This document shows, one piece after another, positions 34,585 to 46,289 of a DNA stretch of 64,000 bases (positions are counted from its first letter, which is position 1; each line of letters begins with the position of its first letter). Made by a program: the position numbers and the translations under genes. Where the stretch lies: NCBI RefSeq assembly GCF_029873635.1, contig NC_080424.1, forward strand, positions 1,267,501 through 1,331,500. The letters are read 5' to 3'. The notes under the pieces are model-generated. The model made no database searches and had not been told where the DNA came from. It saw nothing but the letters and a program-made list of their open reading frames with translations. Source of the stretch: Malania oleifera. Its lineage: Eukaryota; Streptophyta; Magnoliopsida; Santalales; Ximeniaceae.

Positions 34585-35084
34585 TCTTGGGAACAAACAA
34601 GATGTTAATGTCAAAGATATAAGAGAAATGAAATATTATATATATAGGAATAGGACCAACATCATATTTTTATCTTCCCCTCTGCTCACGTCATCTCAAA
34701 TTATTATACATTAAAAACAAAAAAAAAAGCATAAATCCATAATCACTCAAACCCGTCAGAATCCAAACACATCATCCACAAGAAATGAAATCTAGAAAAC
34801 ACATCAAAAAACCATAAAAAGCAGCAAGGGAAACCAACAAAATCCATTAGCTAAGGTTGTACTTTACCCCCACAAGTTTACCACTGACCTTGTTGCCTAT
34901 AAAAGGCATCTCGTATCTCAATGCAAGAAAAAATCCATGCAATTGCAATGTTTAAATCCGAAGTAGTGAATTAAGAACCTAATTTTTGAGCTGCCTGCCT
35001 CCATGTATAAGAAGCAATATGTGATGCTTTTGGAATTTCCCTCTCCTATTATTTCATTATTCTCTCTAAAAATTCTTCCTATAA
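34583..35084. other. No recognisable gene
   Basis: AT-rich single-copy-looking sequence up to the copia LTRs. Confidence 0.4.
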
Positions 35085-35272
35085 TGACTAAAATTACATT
35101 TCATGTGTCTATCTCAGTTCTGCATATATGAATTCTTTTTGACTCTAAACAAAGTTTAGTAATATTAGAAAAATGACGCAGCTATTTATAATATATGTCA
35201 TGTATGCCATAATGACCATTGTGCCCTCACTAACTCATGCTCACTAGCATACACTAATGACATTAAATAACA
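35085..35272 (-). repeat. Copia LTR copy 1, minus orientation (approximate)
   Basis: On the minus strand it starts TGTTATTTAATG after a purine run (GAGGGGGGG, about 35280-35288). It is a direct copy of the LTR at 35400-35589, sharing CATAATG(A/G)CCAT and TCATGCTCACTA. Confidence 0.65.
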
Positions 35273-35399
35273 TATATACCCCCCCTCAAGCTGGAGCATA
35301 TATATCATACGCTCCTATCTTGTTATAAATGGATTTTACATGGTCAGCCTCAACGGCTTGGTGAACAAATCAACTAAATCCCAGAAAAGTCAAAAGATT
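35273..35399 (-). pseudogene. Copia RNase H end fragment, copy 1
   Basis: Between the two LTRs is a remnant of the copia PPT plus RNase H 3' end (plus strand CCCCTCAAGCTGGAGCATAT and GGCTTGGTGAACAAATCAAC), equivalent to sequence right of the second LTR but shorter. Confidence 0.6.
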
Positions 35400-35589
35400 C
35401 TTCCTAGAATGACGAATGTTATGTTCCATGTTTCTATCTCATTTCTGCAGATCTCAAATCCTTTTGATTCTGAACAAAGTTAAGTAAAAATAGAAAAGTG
35501 ACATAGCTTTTTAAATATGTCACATACATCATAATGGCCATGTACCCTCACTCATGCTCACTAACATACAGCAACGACATTAAATAACA
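35400..35589 (-). repeat. Copia LTR copy 2, minus orientation (approximate)
   Basis: Direct repeat of 35085-35272. It ends with CATTAAATAACA on the plus strand and is followed by the PPT complement ACTCCCCCTCAAGCTGGAGC. Confidence 0.65.
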
Positions 35590-35740
35590 TGCAATACTCC
35601 CCCTCAAGCTGGAGCATAGATATGGCTTAGTGAACAAATCAACCAGTTGGTATTCGGGCTTCACTTGAGCTGCTGTAATTAGCTCCTGCACAAGTTTCTC
35701 CGAAACAAAATGACAATCAAAATCAATGTGTTTCATACCT
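35590..35740 (-). pseudogene. Copia RNase H C-terminal fragment, copy 2
   Basis: The minus-strand frame 35736-35548 reads KHIDFDCHFVSEKLVQELI and QLVDLFTKP, the conserved C-terminus of copia RNase H. It is cut at about 35741. Confidence 0.8.
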
Positions 35741-35771
35741 AGTCAAGTGTGGAAAAATTCCAAGCGCTGAA

Positions 35772-36130
35772 CTTGTATTTGTAGATATAAATCACATTGA
35801 TCTTGTGTCTTGGACTTCTTTGATTGCTAGTTATGCTCTAAATGGGCATGGAAAGCAAGCAGTCAAACTTTTTGAAGAGATGGAATCACAAGGGGTTATT
35901 CCAGACAAGGTCACTTTTGTTGGGATATTATCTGCATGCAGTCATGTTGGACCAATTGATATGGGTTTAAAATTGTTTAAACGTATGATTGAAGTGTACT
36001 CTATTGAACCTTTGGCTGAACACTATGCCTGCATTGTTGATTGACTGGGCCGTGTGGGAAGTTTACAAGAAGCCTTTCAAGTAGTAAGGGAAATGAAGAT
36101 CATGGCCAATGCACTGACATGTAGGGTTTT
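35772..36130 (+). pseudogene. PPR protein fragment (PLS type)
   Basis: Encodes DLVSWTSLIASYALNGHGKQ, AVKLFEEMESQGVIPDKVTF and VGILSACSHVGPIDMGLKLF, then a second motif ending HYACIVD. These are consecutive pentatricopeptide repeats of the plant PLS subfamily (organellar RNA-binding proteins). A TGA at 36042 interrupts the usual CMVDLLGRAG-type run, which continues in frame after it as LGRVGSLQEAFQVV. Only about 120 of the several hundred residues expected remain, so this is a gene fragment carried next to copia sequence. Confidence 0.85.
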
Positions 36131-38540
36131 GAGGAGGTTTATGATTGGGTTACTTGGAATTTTTTGGATGCAGTTTTAGCTAAGGAATCTAGTGATAGCT
36201 GGAGGTCATGGTCAAAGGGGCTGTTTTCTGCAGCCTCCTCAATTATTATAAATGGGAAACCTAAGTCATTACAACATAGGAGGGTGCCAAACAGGGATTC
36301 AGTGTCTTATTTTTTATTTATACTTGTTGATCTTCTTAATAGGTTGGTAGATAAAATCATGAAGAGAGGCTAGGAAACTCCAACACTTTTGGAAGCCTGA
36401 AGTGTCAGCATCTGACATGTATTGGATACTGACACCTGCTCGAGACTCCCCAACATGGGTCGGAAAACAAATAATTTGTATTTTATTTTTAGACACGACT
36501 GAGACACTTTATGACACTTCCGGACACAGTGAGAACACCTCCAGGATATTTCTTGTATCAAAACACAGAGTTATGTTGTTCCCTTTAATTTTGTTTATAG
36601 AACCAAAAAAACAAAAAGGAGAATTCGAGAGACTATGAGTCTAGAGATTCTTTCGTAATAGAGTTGTTGGGTTTTGGAGCCCTAGCACCACTGCACTAGC
36701 CCAATAAAGTAGAACTCCCACCAAAACTCCCTCCCCCTCCCAGCTCTAAATTCTAAGGCTATTGCCAGTTTCCCACTCTTTAATCTGTTTTTTAAAAATA
36801 AAAAAATAAAAAATCAATAAAAAATAATCTTAATGAGCTATGCCCATTGCCAAGTACCAGCAATGCCCTTAAGTTGCTTTTTTGTTGTTGGACCAATAAT
36901 TTATAATACGAATGAGACTGAAGATTGTATAGGTGTAGTGTGTGAATGTGTAATTGGTAATTTTGCATAAATAATGCTTATATTTCATTCTAAATAAAAA
37001 ATACCATAATATTTTGTAGTCTAAAAGGAAAAACAAACCCATATATGTTTTTTTCATATTAATTAATTACTATATACTTGCCATGTCAGAGCCTTATTTT
37101 TTCAAAATCTTCGTATCAAATTCACTACTCAACATACACACACACACAAAGGATGGCAAAAATATCAATTGTAGTGACCAAAGCTGATTCTTAAAGTTTA
37201 AAAAGCTACCCCAGCACAATCAAAGTTTGAACTTTGGAATAAGTTCAAGTGATCAACCTATCTCTTCACAATTAATAATAGGTAAGTCACTACTTGGGAA
37301 CCTAAATCCATAGTTTTAAACTGCCATCTACATGTAACAATTCAAAATATATTTTAGTGCAATAATAGAATATGAGAAAAGTAACCAGCTAGTTACATAA
37401 CTCCAACTACGTCCATTGCAAGTCTCTTGGTAATGGCAACAGCTAAATCATCCACATACTAAATGTCCATCAAGTGAGTTTCCTATGAATTATAATCATT
37501 ATTAAACTTTAACATCCTTAATTGACATGATCCAACCAAGGAAATGTACATTACATGTACAAAACACACCAACATCACATTATATGTACATATATATATG
37601 CTTTACATACAAAAACACAAATAAACTTGAAAATAATGAACAAAATGGATAGAGAACTAACATTATGTTATTGAAATCAGTGTAGATCAAGTGGGGATAC
37701 ATTCAACAATGTCACCCCAAAGAATCCACAAATATAAGAAACTACTTGGAAAACATATTTTACTATTATTTTAAATTTATGATTTTTTTTTACATATTTT
37801 TAGAAAATTTAAAAACAAAATGTCATTTTTTGTAATTATTTGAAAACCTAAAATGATGATTAATTGAGAATTTCACTTGACCTATTTTTGTCTTTTCTTC
37901 CAACATTTGTTCTTTTTTTTTTTTTTAACACTCTTGCACTTTTTGTCTTCTCTTTCCTCTTTCCTCTTTTTTCTCTAATTCTCCTCTTAGTATGTAATTT
38001 TATTATTTTTTACCTCATTCCTTGTCTCTTCCCCTCTCCTGCACTATGGTAGCTCAACTATTACTCATAAATATGCATTTTGTACAAGGAATGCACACAA
38101 AAATATTTGTATTGCAAGAAATTTATTTTTGATATATTCTCTTAATTAACTTTTGAATACGATACATCACGGTGCTAAATAGCTATTGTCATACAAACCC
38201 AAGCATTTTATTTTAGTGAACACTATATGTAATACTAGATTTTATGTAAAATTATGTGAGCTCCATATTGAGGTTGAAGAGTTAGATGATTGTGAGGGGC
38301 ATGTTCATAAGATGGAGATAGCCCAAAAGAGAAGCGTTGTAGGATCATTGCCAAAGCTATTTTTGCTTCCACGAGTGCAAAATTTTGTCCGATATCGTCA
38401 TGTAATGATCTTTGTTAATAATTTGTTTGATTGTGTTTTTGTATCCCCTGGCCACTAAAAAACCAGGGAAGCTTCTTAATGAAAATGAATTATGCATTTC
38501 TTATCATTTATGTGCATCTTGAAAATCAGTTGTCAAAATT
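36131..38540. other. No recognisable gene; contains duplicated segment copy 2
   Basis: Open frames at 36164-36373 and 38186-38458 match nothing I know. 37487-37625 is the second copy of the segment at 31741-31878. A poly-T/CT-rich stretch lies at 37905-38040. Confidence 0.4.
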
Positions 38541-38559
38541 TGTTTGTTAACTTCATGTA

Positions 38560-40648
38560 GGAATAAAGGAAATAATAACACCAGAATTCCTCGCCAAGTA
38601 ATTGACATTAACTTTGAAAATCTAATCCATGAAACTGAAGTTGAAGAGTAAGAAATAAACTTATCCCCTAAAATGGAAAGAATGTTAAAATCAGACGAAA
38701 AACCAACCCTGACCAATAGCGATCCCACCGTCATGATTAATCTGGGAACCGAGGAAGAACCCAAGCAGGTAAAAATTGGCGCACTACTAAAAGGTGAGGA
38801 GAAGAGCAAAATGATTGAGTTGCTAAGAGAATACCGGGATGTGTTTGCCTAGTCGTACCAGGATATGCCGGGTCTAGACACGGACTTAGTAACTCACAAG
38901 ATTCCCCTTCACCCGAACTCCAAGCCAGTAAAGCAAAAGCTAAGAAGAATGTGGCCAGAGATGTTGCTCAAAATAAAGGAGGAGGTGCAGAAACAGTTTG
39001 AGGCAAGATTCTTGGAGGTAGCCTAGTATCCTGAATGGATGGCTAACGTCGTCCCAATAATAAAAAATAATGGTAAAGTACGAGTTTGCGTCGACTACAA
39101 GGATTTAAATAAAGCAAGCCCTAAGGATAACTTCCCACTCCTGCACATCGATGTGCTGGTGGACAACACCGCAGGGCATGCTTTATTTTCATTCATGGAC
39201 GGATTCTCGGGATATAACCAGATCTAGATGGCACCTGAGGATAAGGAAAAAACAACCTTCATCACATTATGGGGGACTTTCTACTACAAGGTCATGCCAT
39301 TCGGACTAAAAAACGCCGGAGCCACTTGCTAAAGGGCTATGGTGACCCTCTTTCATGACTTGATGCACAAGGAGATTAAAGTGTACGTCGATGACATGAT
39401 CGTTAAGTCACGAAGTGAGAAGTACCATGCGTTAATCTTGGAAAAGTTGTTCAGGAGGCTCCGGAAGTACCAATTAAAGTTGAACCCCGAAAAATGTACC
39501 TTCGGTGCCACGTCCGGGAAGCTATTGGGGTTTATAGTAAGTGATAAGGGGATCGAGGTAAACCCTGATTAAGTCAAGGCTATTTGAGAAATGCCTAGCC
39601 TAAAATCCGAAAAGGAAGTGCGAAGTTTCTTGAAAAGGCTCAACTACATTGCCTGGTTTATATCTCAATTAACCACCACTTGCGAACCCATCTTCAAGTT
39701 GTTGAGAAAGAACAACCCAGAAAAGTGGAACAAAGAGTGTCAAGTGGCTTTCGAAAAATAAAGGAGTATCTCTTAAACCCCCCCAGTACTGGTACCAACG
39801 GTGCCCGGAAAGCCACTAATTTTGTACCCGGTGATTTCAAAAAACTCCATGGGTTGTGTGTTAGGCCAACATGATGAGACGGGAAGAAAAGAAAGGGCCA
39901 TTTATTACCTAAGCAAGAAGTTCACAGATTACCAGTCTAAGTACTCCGATTTGGAAAAAACATGTTGCGCTTTGGTATGGACGGTCAGTAGGTTGAGGCA
40001 ATACACATTGTATTACTCCACTTGGCTGATCTCCAAAATGGACCCAATCAAGTACATGTTTGAAAAGCCTGCGGTAACCGGACGAGTAGCACAATGGCAG
40101 ATGCTGCTGACTGAGTACGACATTTCGTATGTCACCAAGAAAGCTATCAAGGGAAGTGTCATTGCAGAATACCTAGCTGAGAGGGCAGTGGAAGATTACC
40201 AACCTATGGAGTTCGAATTCCCAGATCAAGATATTGACTCCATAACCTAAGAAGAAGAGGACCCCGAAAAATGGATTATGTTGTTTGACGGGGTAGTCAA
40301 TGTTTGGGGACACAAAATTGATGTTGTGCTTATATCACAAGATGGGAAACATTATCCAGTGGTAGCTAAGCTCATCTTTCCTTGCACTAACAATATAGAA
40401 AAATACGAGGCGTGTATAGTAGGATTGCAGGCTACTATGGATCGAGGTGTCAAGCGATTAATGGTAAGAGGAGACTCGGCCTTGGTCATCCACCAGCTAA
40501 CTGGAGAATGGGAAACTTGAGATTCCAAGATGGTACCGTATTGAGAGTACATTCAAAAGATGATCGAAGGGTTTGACAGTATCAGTTTCTCTCACATGCC
40601 AAGAGAGAACAACGTGATTCCTGATGCGTTGGCTACATTGGTAGCGTT
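38560..40648 (+). pseudogene. Tat/Ogre-like gypsy pol: RT, RNase H and second RNase H
   Basis: Starts in the RT-upstream linker (DINFENLIHETEVEE, INLGTEEEPKQVKIG, MPGLDTDLVTHKIPLHPN). RT follows with VCVDYKDLNKASPKDNFPL, FSFMDGFSGYNQI and the catalytic YVDD at 39381-39398, then RNase H (AIYYLSKKFTDYQSKYSDLEKTC, LTEYDISYVTKKAIKGS). From 40270 a second, archaeal-type RNase H starts (KWIMLFDGVVNVWGHKIDVVL, EYEACIVGLQA-like, RGDSALVIHQLTGEWET). Two RNase H domains are characteristic of the Tat lineage. At least eight in-frame stops (for example 38852, 39025, 39226, 39330, 39570) and a frameshift near 39760 kill it. The 5' LTR, gag and protease are absent. At 40649 a Tekay-like LTR cuts the second RNase H. 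Confidence 0.9.
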
Positions 40649-41056
40649 TGTAGTGACCCGAAGAATAATAACATTTTAAGTATTAAAGAGGGAGAGAAAA
40701 TAGAAACAGAAACAGAAGGAAGCCGTAGACTTCGTAGATGAACGCGGAGCGTTCGTCGACGACATTGCATTTTGGAGATAATATTAAATAATCAAAATTT
40801 TAGGAAATTGCCCAACTTCGTCGACGAACACAGGGTCTCGTCGACGAAGGTCTTCAGAATTTTGTCGACGAACACAGGGCTTCATTGACAAGAAAATACC
40901 GAGAGACAATTCGGGTTGCTCTGAATTTCGTCGACGAACACAGGGTCTCGTCGACGAATTTTGTGAAGGGCTCATCAACGAGGTGACGTGTTTCGTCGAC
41001 AAATCTGGCCCTATAAATAGTGGAAACCTGAGATTTTTTTACCATTTTTCACCGAG

Positions 41057-41091
<35 letters not shown>

Positions 41092-42247
41092 ACATCTCCC
41101 TCTCCCTTCTCTCTTCGATTACGGCCCCACCAGTCGTCGGATCGACGATTCGAAGCTACCACGACGCTCCTGGCAGAGTTCTCTGCAAGACTGTTGGAGT
41201 AGATCGTTAGGAAAACGAAGTTGGGTTTCGTCCCAAATTTAGGGTAAGAACTTTTATCCAATTTTTGACTTCCTGGCAGTTATAGGAAATGATATAGGCA
41301 AAAAAATACTGATGTTTAGTTCTGACAAATATTGTTTTCAGGGTGTTGTATAGGAGGCCCTGCAGGTATCGGGCTAAAGTACAGTAGGGGCTTTTCAGAG
41401 TTAAGGTAAGGGAAATATGTTATGTAAGAAATTTCTAAATATTATACAATGTATTTATTTACGAAAATTATGTATTAATTATCGTGTGACTTGTGAATAT
41501 GTATGTACTACGAGGATATGTTTTACGAGTTGTAGTTTCATGATTTTTATGAATTTCAGTACCATGATTTTACGGATTTAAGTACTATGATTATGTGAAT
41601 CTCAGTACCATGATTATACGAATCTCAATACCATGATTATACGAATCCCAGTATTACGAATATGCAGTTCCATGTTATGATTATTCAGATTTCAGTACGT
41701 TTTACAGCATCATGGTTATTATGATTACTTCAGAATCATGGTAAATCAGATAAATATGTATAGAAAAATATTATATGATATCAGACCCTGTTGAACTTGC
41801 AACTATAGAGCACGGTACCATTGCTACAGATACTATGTTACTTTATGAGTGCAACCACCTATTCAGATAATACGTGGTACGGTCGACCACCTAGGCCCTT
41901 GAAGAGGTTAGGCTCCCCATCCAGATATGGGTTGAGGTGGGCAGGTTGACTGATAGAGTTTAGTGATTTATTCCTGGTTGGCCAGCTAGGGTAAATCCAG
42001 CCTACGGGTCGCACAACCTCGTCATGAGGGGCATGTCATGACACAGATAGCCACAGGGAACCGTTTCAGTTACTACTACTTACGTATTGATTTACAGAAA
42101 TGGGGATCCTACTTATATACATTAGAAGTATTTTAAATTATAACCATAATACTGATATGTCAAGCAATAGGGAAAAGGGGTGGTGTACTTTATTATTTGT
42201 GCTGTACTTTTGTACTCAGTTATTCATGTTTATATGAAACAGATTTC

Positions 42248-42296
<49 letters not shown>

Positions 42297-42688
42297 GCTC
42301 ATTAGCCACACACTAGTAATAGCATATTTCTTCTTACTGAGCGTTGGCTCATCCTAATGTTGAAATATTTTTCAGGTGATCTAGGTAGGCGAGCAAACCA
42401 GGCTCACAAATAGAGGGGCGTCTGTAGTGCCCTGTCAGAGAGTGAGTATCATTTTTGGAATGTTTTTTTTTGTAATCCCTAGCTAGCTGAGGTTATTTTT
42501 AGGAAACAAATACATGTACATATTTTGGAAATGTGTAGTACTCTGGTATTATGTGGTATTGTATATAATGGTTTATGGTTGTGTTTGTATGATTTTTGCT
42601 TCCTGCTGCTTAGGTTAATACTATGGTATCAGAGTATGTTATTTGCTATTATGAAAAAAAAAATCAATTTAATAAGCAAGTTGTTACA
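40649..42688 (+). repeat. 5' LTR (2,040 bp) of a Tekay-like gypsy element
   Basis: TGTAGTGACC start, GTTACA end, followed by the iMet PBS. U3 holds nine or ten TCGTCGACGA-type palindromes (40740-41005), then TATA (41011-41020) and a CT-rich tract (41057-41113). Downstream is a 24-bp tandem unit (CAGTACCATGATTATACGAA, 41560-41665) and an AT microsatellite (42249-42293). It inserted into the second RNase H of the Tat element. Confidence 0.9.
41011..41020 (+). promoter_or_regulatory. LTR TATA box
   Basis: CTATAAATAG directly after the last TCGTCGAC-type repeat and about 40 bp before the CT-rich tract. Confidence 0.7.
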
Positions 42689-42691
42689 GTT

Positions 42692-42704
42692 TGGTATCAG
42701 AGCC
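42692..42704 (+). other. Primer-binding site (initiator Met tRNA)
   Basis: TGGTATCAGAGCC three bases after the LTR end. Confidence 0.88.
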
Positions 42705-42994
42705 TAGGTTTGCTAGGTTTCGTAGACTTTAGAGTGCAGTAGAAGCAATACCAGAGTATAGGAAAAGGGAATTGAGGTTTGCTCTGTGTCTGGGTACAGG
42801 ATTTCCATAGTGGTTTCTGTGCTTTTCCTGGGGTGACGATTTCAAGAAAATCATAGTAAACTATTGTCAGGTCTTGTGTCTAGGTGACAGAATTGGATAT
42901 TGGGTAAGGTCAGGAAAAGTAGTTAATTTTGAGTTGATACGGGATAGGTCTTTATAGGGGATAAGTTGCTTAAGTATGTTTTCTTGTTTTCATG

Positions 42995-44060
42995 ATAGAC
43001 CTAGGAAGTAGTGGCACGAATGCTGGGGAGGACAGGTCGAGACCTTCCAGCATAGGTGGAGGAGACACAGATGCTGTTCTGCGTAGTGTCATTCAGCAGG
43101 TGATGACTGAGATGGCCAGGAGCTCTGGGGAGCATAGCTAATTGATTGAGCAGTTTACGCGTATGAAGCCCCCATCCTTTGTTGGAGGAGATGACCCGAC
43201 TGTAGCTGAGAATTGGGTCCAGGATATCGAGGAGATGTTGGTGGTGCTTCCATGTACGGATGAGCAGAAGGTAGCATTTGCCACTTTTAAACTGACATGG
43301 GAGGCGAAGCGCTGGTGGAGAGCAGCGCATATAATAGAGGAGCAGAGTCTGGTTCCAGTTCCAGTGACGTGGGATTGATTCAAGGATATGTTCTTTGAGC
43401 GGTATTTCCCTGCTATCGTTCGGAGTGCGAAGGCAGCAGAGTTCCTGCATTTGGTACAGGGGTAGATGACTGTATCTCAGTACGTGGCTCGGTTTGTCAA
43501 GTTGTCGTGTTTTGCTCCACATCTAGTACCTGATGAAGAGAAGAAGGCGAGGAAGTTTGAAGAAGGGTTGAGGCAGAATCTGTTTGAGCAGGTGATTGGT
43601 TTCAGGGCTCAGACATTTAAAGAGGTCGTAGACAGAGCTGCGATTATTGAGAGTGGCATTCAGAGGGGTGTAGCAGCTCAGAGTTAGAGGAAGAGGCCTG
43701 CACCTCAGGGTTTCCAGGCTGGCTCCAGTAGGGGTCCATGGAGAGGTGGTCGTGATAGGGGAGACCAGAGGCAGATGGCAGGATCTCGTGGGAACCAGGG
43801 TGCACAGACTTACCCGGTGTGTCAAACATGCGGGAGACATCATTTGGGTGAGTGCCGAGCAGGAAAGGGTGTATGTTATCATTGTGGGAGACCAGGTCAC
43901 GTGATGCGTGATTGCCCAGGTTAGCAGGAATAGGTCCCAGCGCCCAGGCCTTATCAGGGAGAACATCAGGCAGCTCGGGGAGGATACCAGTCGCCTCGAG
44001 GTGGCCAATAGAGGAATGTAGCTCCAGCGCGAGTTTATGCCCTGACACCAGGTGATGCAG
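42995..44060 (+). pseudogene. gag of the Tekay-like element
   Basis: The frame opens at 42995 where the related copy has ATG, but here it is ATA (then DLGSSG), so the start is lost. It continues through DAVLRSVIQQVMTEM, then the retrotransposon Gag domain (MKPPSFVGGDDPTVAENWVQ, AFATFKLTWEAKRWW, DMFFERYFPA, YVARFVKLSCFAPHLV, RKFEEGLRQNLFEQV). It ends with CCHC zinc knuckles (a full one, CYHCGRPGHVMRDC, at 43874-43915, and a preceding CQTCGRHHLGEC). Stops at 43138, 43377, 43464 and 43686 show it is dead. Confidence 0.9.
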
Positions 44061-44225
44061 AGGCTGCTACGGATGTGGTGACAGATACATTTACTGTTTT
44101 ATCACATCCAGTTATTGTTCTCTTTGACTTGGGTGCTACTCATTCTTTTATTTCTACATCTTATGTTAAATTATGTGAGGGTGAGACCCATTCATTAGAT
44201 ATAGCACTTTTGGTAGCTACACTAA
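44061..44225 (+). pseudogene. Start of Tekay-like protease, truncated
   Basis: The frame 44075-44284 includes VIVLFDLGATHSFIS, the aspartic protease active site with DSG changed to DLG, which would abolish catalysis. Homology ends at about 44225, where Tat LTR sequence begins. The remainder of pol is missing. Confidence 0.8.
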
Positions 44226-45848
44226 TAAGTGATACTAAATCTAAACATAGTAATAATACCATATATATACCTAAAATACTATAATGAGTTACGTATACTA
44301 AAATATCAATAAAAATATACATAAAAAAAAAAACAGAACAATACCATAATAACTACTATCATGTCAGCATACCAAATATATAACGTAATACATAATACTA
44401 AGAATACCATAATAATATCATATATATACTCAAATACTAAAACACAAATAAATACCATAGTAATATAATATCATATTGATAATGAGAACCCTAACACAAT
44501 GATAAACTGGAACCCTACATAGATATACAGAACTTGAATATTGCGCATTAAAAATACGACAACAAAAAAATTATTGCATCCAAATATTAAACAATGGAAA
44601 TCTTACCTCCGTAATAAAACTAAAAATCCTACAATAATGAAAACAAACAAATTAGTATTTATAAATATGGAAATTAATTATTAAAAATCCTAAAACAGTA
44701 AATATAAGTAAATGTTAATACCAAACAAATACCAAAAGAAATTTAAACTTAAAAAAAAAAAATGTGTGTATGTGTATTTAATCGCTGTGTATTTTAATGT
44801 GTGTGTTGTGTGTGTGTAGTGTGTGTTTTGCAGTGTGTGTTATGTGTTTGTGCGGTGTGTGTTTTGCTGTGTGTGTGTGCTATGTGTGTTTGTGTGCTGC
44901 TGTGTGCGTGAGTTAGTGTGTGTGCAGTGTGTGTTTTGCTGTGTGTGTTGTGTGTGTTTGCAGTGTGTGTGTGCAGTGTGTGTGTGCTGTGTGTGTTTGT
45001 AGTGTGTGCTCTGTGTGTGTGCGGTGTGTGTTTTGCTGTGTGTGTGTGCAGTGTATAGATGCAAGGAAGCTCACCAGATACTTACCAAGATGAAGATGGT
45101 CGTAGAAGAAAGATGGGAGACACTGCGAGTGGCAGTGCCTCTGCGGGTTGCTGCTATTGGGCCAACTATGTTCGTCGTCAGAGATACTGGAGGCTGGTTG
45201 GAGATCTTGGACTGTCTGGTGTGTGGCCGAAGGGAGGGGCGTGGTTTTGCTGTGTTGCAACTAGTATCGGCGGCGTGAAAAGCAGGCTCGGGGAGTGGGC
45301 GATGGTCACTGGCAACGAGAGATGGGGGCCGGATCTGCAGCGTGGAGTTAAGATTTAGCAAGACTGGGCTAGTTCCTCTTGACGCCGGCTAGGATTAATG
45401 GGCTGTGGCCGTCTGGTATGGCAAGAGGAGCAACAGGAGAGTGGTGATGGCCGGAGTTGTGCCACAAAGCTCACGGGGAGTTGGCAGGAGGGTGGAACAG
45501 GTGCTGAAGGTGGTGTGTTGAAGCCAAGACCGGAGCAGAATCGAGGGAGAAGAGAGTTACAGAGGGAGTTGGGAGAGAAGAAGTTGGCGCAGAGGGTGGA
45601 GAAGAAGAAGAAGCAAACCTTTTTTTATTTTTATTTTCTTAGCATTGGCTGTGCGCTGCGCCCCCCTTCATCCTACGAGAATGAGCCTATATGTAGGCTC
45701 TCGCCCCATTACGCTAGGCTAATACTAATAAATAATAATAATGAAAATAATAATAATAATAATAATAATAGTAGATAATAATAATCATAATAATGACAAT
45801 AGTAATAATAATAACAATAACATTGAAAATAAAAAATACTAAAAATAA

Positions 45849-45932
<84 letters not shown>

Positions 45933-45948
45933 AAAAATAGTGATAATG

Positions 45949-45991
<43 letters not shown>

Positions 45992-46167
45992 TATCCAAAA
46001 TAATAATAGCAAAGTAGTACTAATAATACTACTAGTAATAAATAATAATAAATAATACAAATAATTATAAGAAAGTAATAATAAAATAAAGATAATAAAA
46101 ATACTACTACTAATAATAATAATAATGATAATAATAAAAATACTAAAAATAATAGTGATAATAAAAA

Positions 46168-46211
<44 letters not shown>

Positions 46212-46289
46212 TAAGGTAATAATAATAATATTGAAAATAAGAATAAACCTCTTGTTCTATCTAGTTAGGGCAAAAATATGGTCTCTACA
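44226..46289 (-). repeat. Tat/Ogre-like LTR fragment, minus orientation
   Basis: The right end reads GGTCTCTACA (46280-46289), the complement of a TGTAGAGACC LTR start. Order along the plus strand (AT-rich, TG-rich 44764-45056, GC-rich 45060-45700, AAT microsatellite, LTR start) parallels the LTR at 5521-8168 in the same orientation. Its 3' part (the GTCGCCAC block) is missing. Open frames at 45059-45778 lie in the GC-rich part and are unrecognised. It abuts Tekay protease on the left and Tat integrase on the right. Confidence 0.6.
45720..46235. repeat. Long AAT/ATG microsatellite block
   Basis: Mostly AAT units with a run of ATG units at 45901-45931. All the poly-Ile/Tyr/Asn frames here are artefacts of the repeat. 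Confidence 0.95.

Noticed and set aside
38186..38458. 90-residue frame just before the Tat pol fragment
   Set aside because: No recognisable domain, no splice or promoter context.
45714..46060. Long poly-Ile/Tyr/Leu and Asn frames on both strands
   Set aside because: They are translations of the AAT microsatellite and have no protein character; the same applies at 5939-6223.
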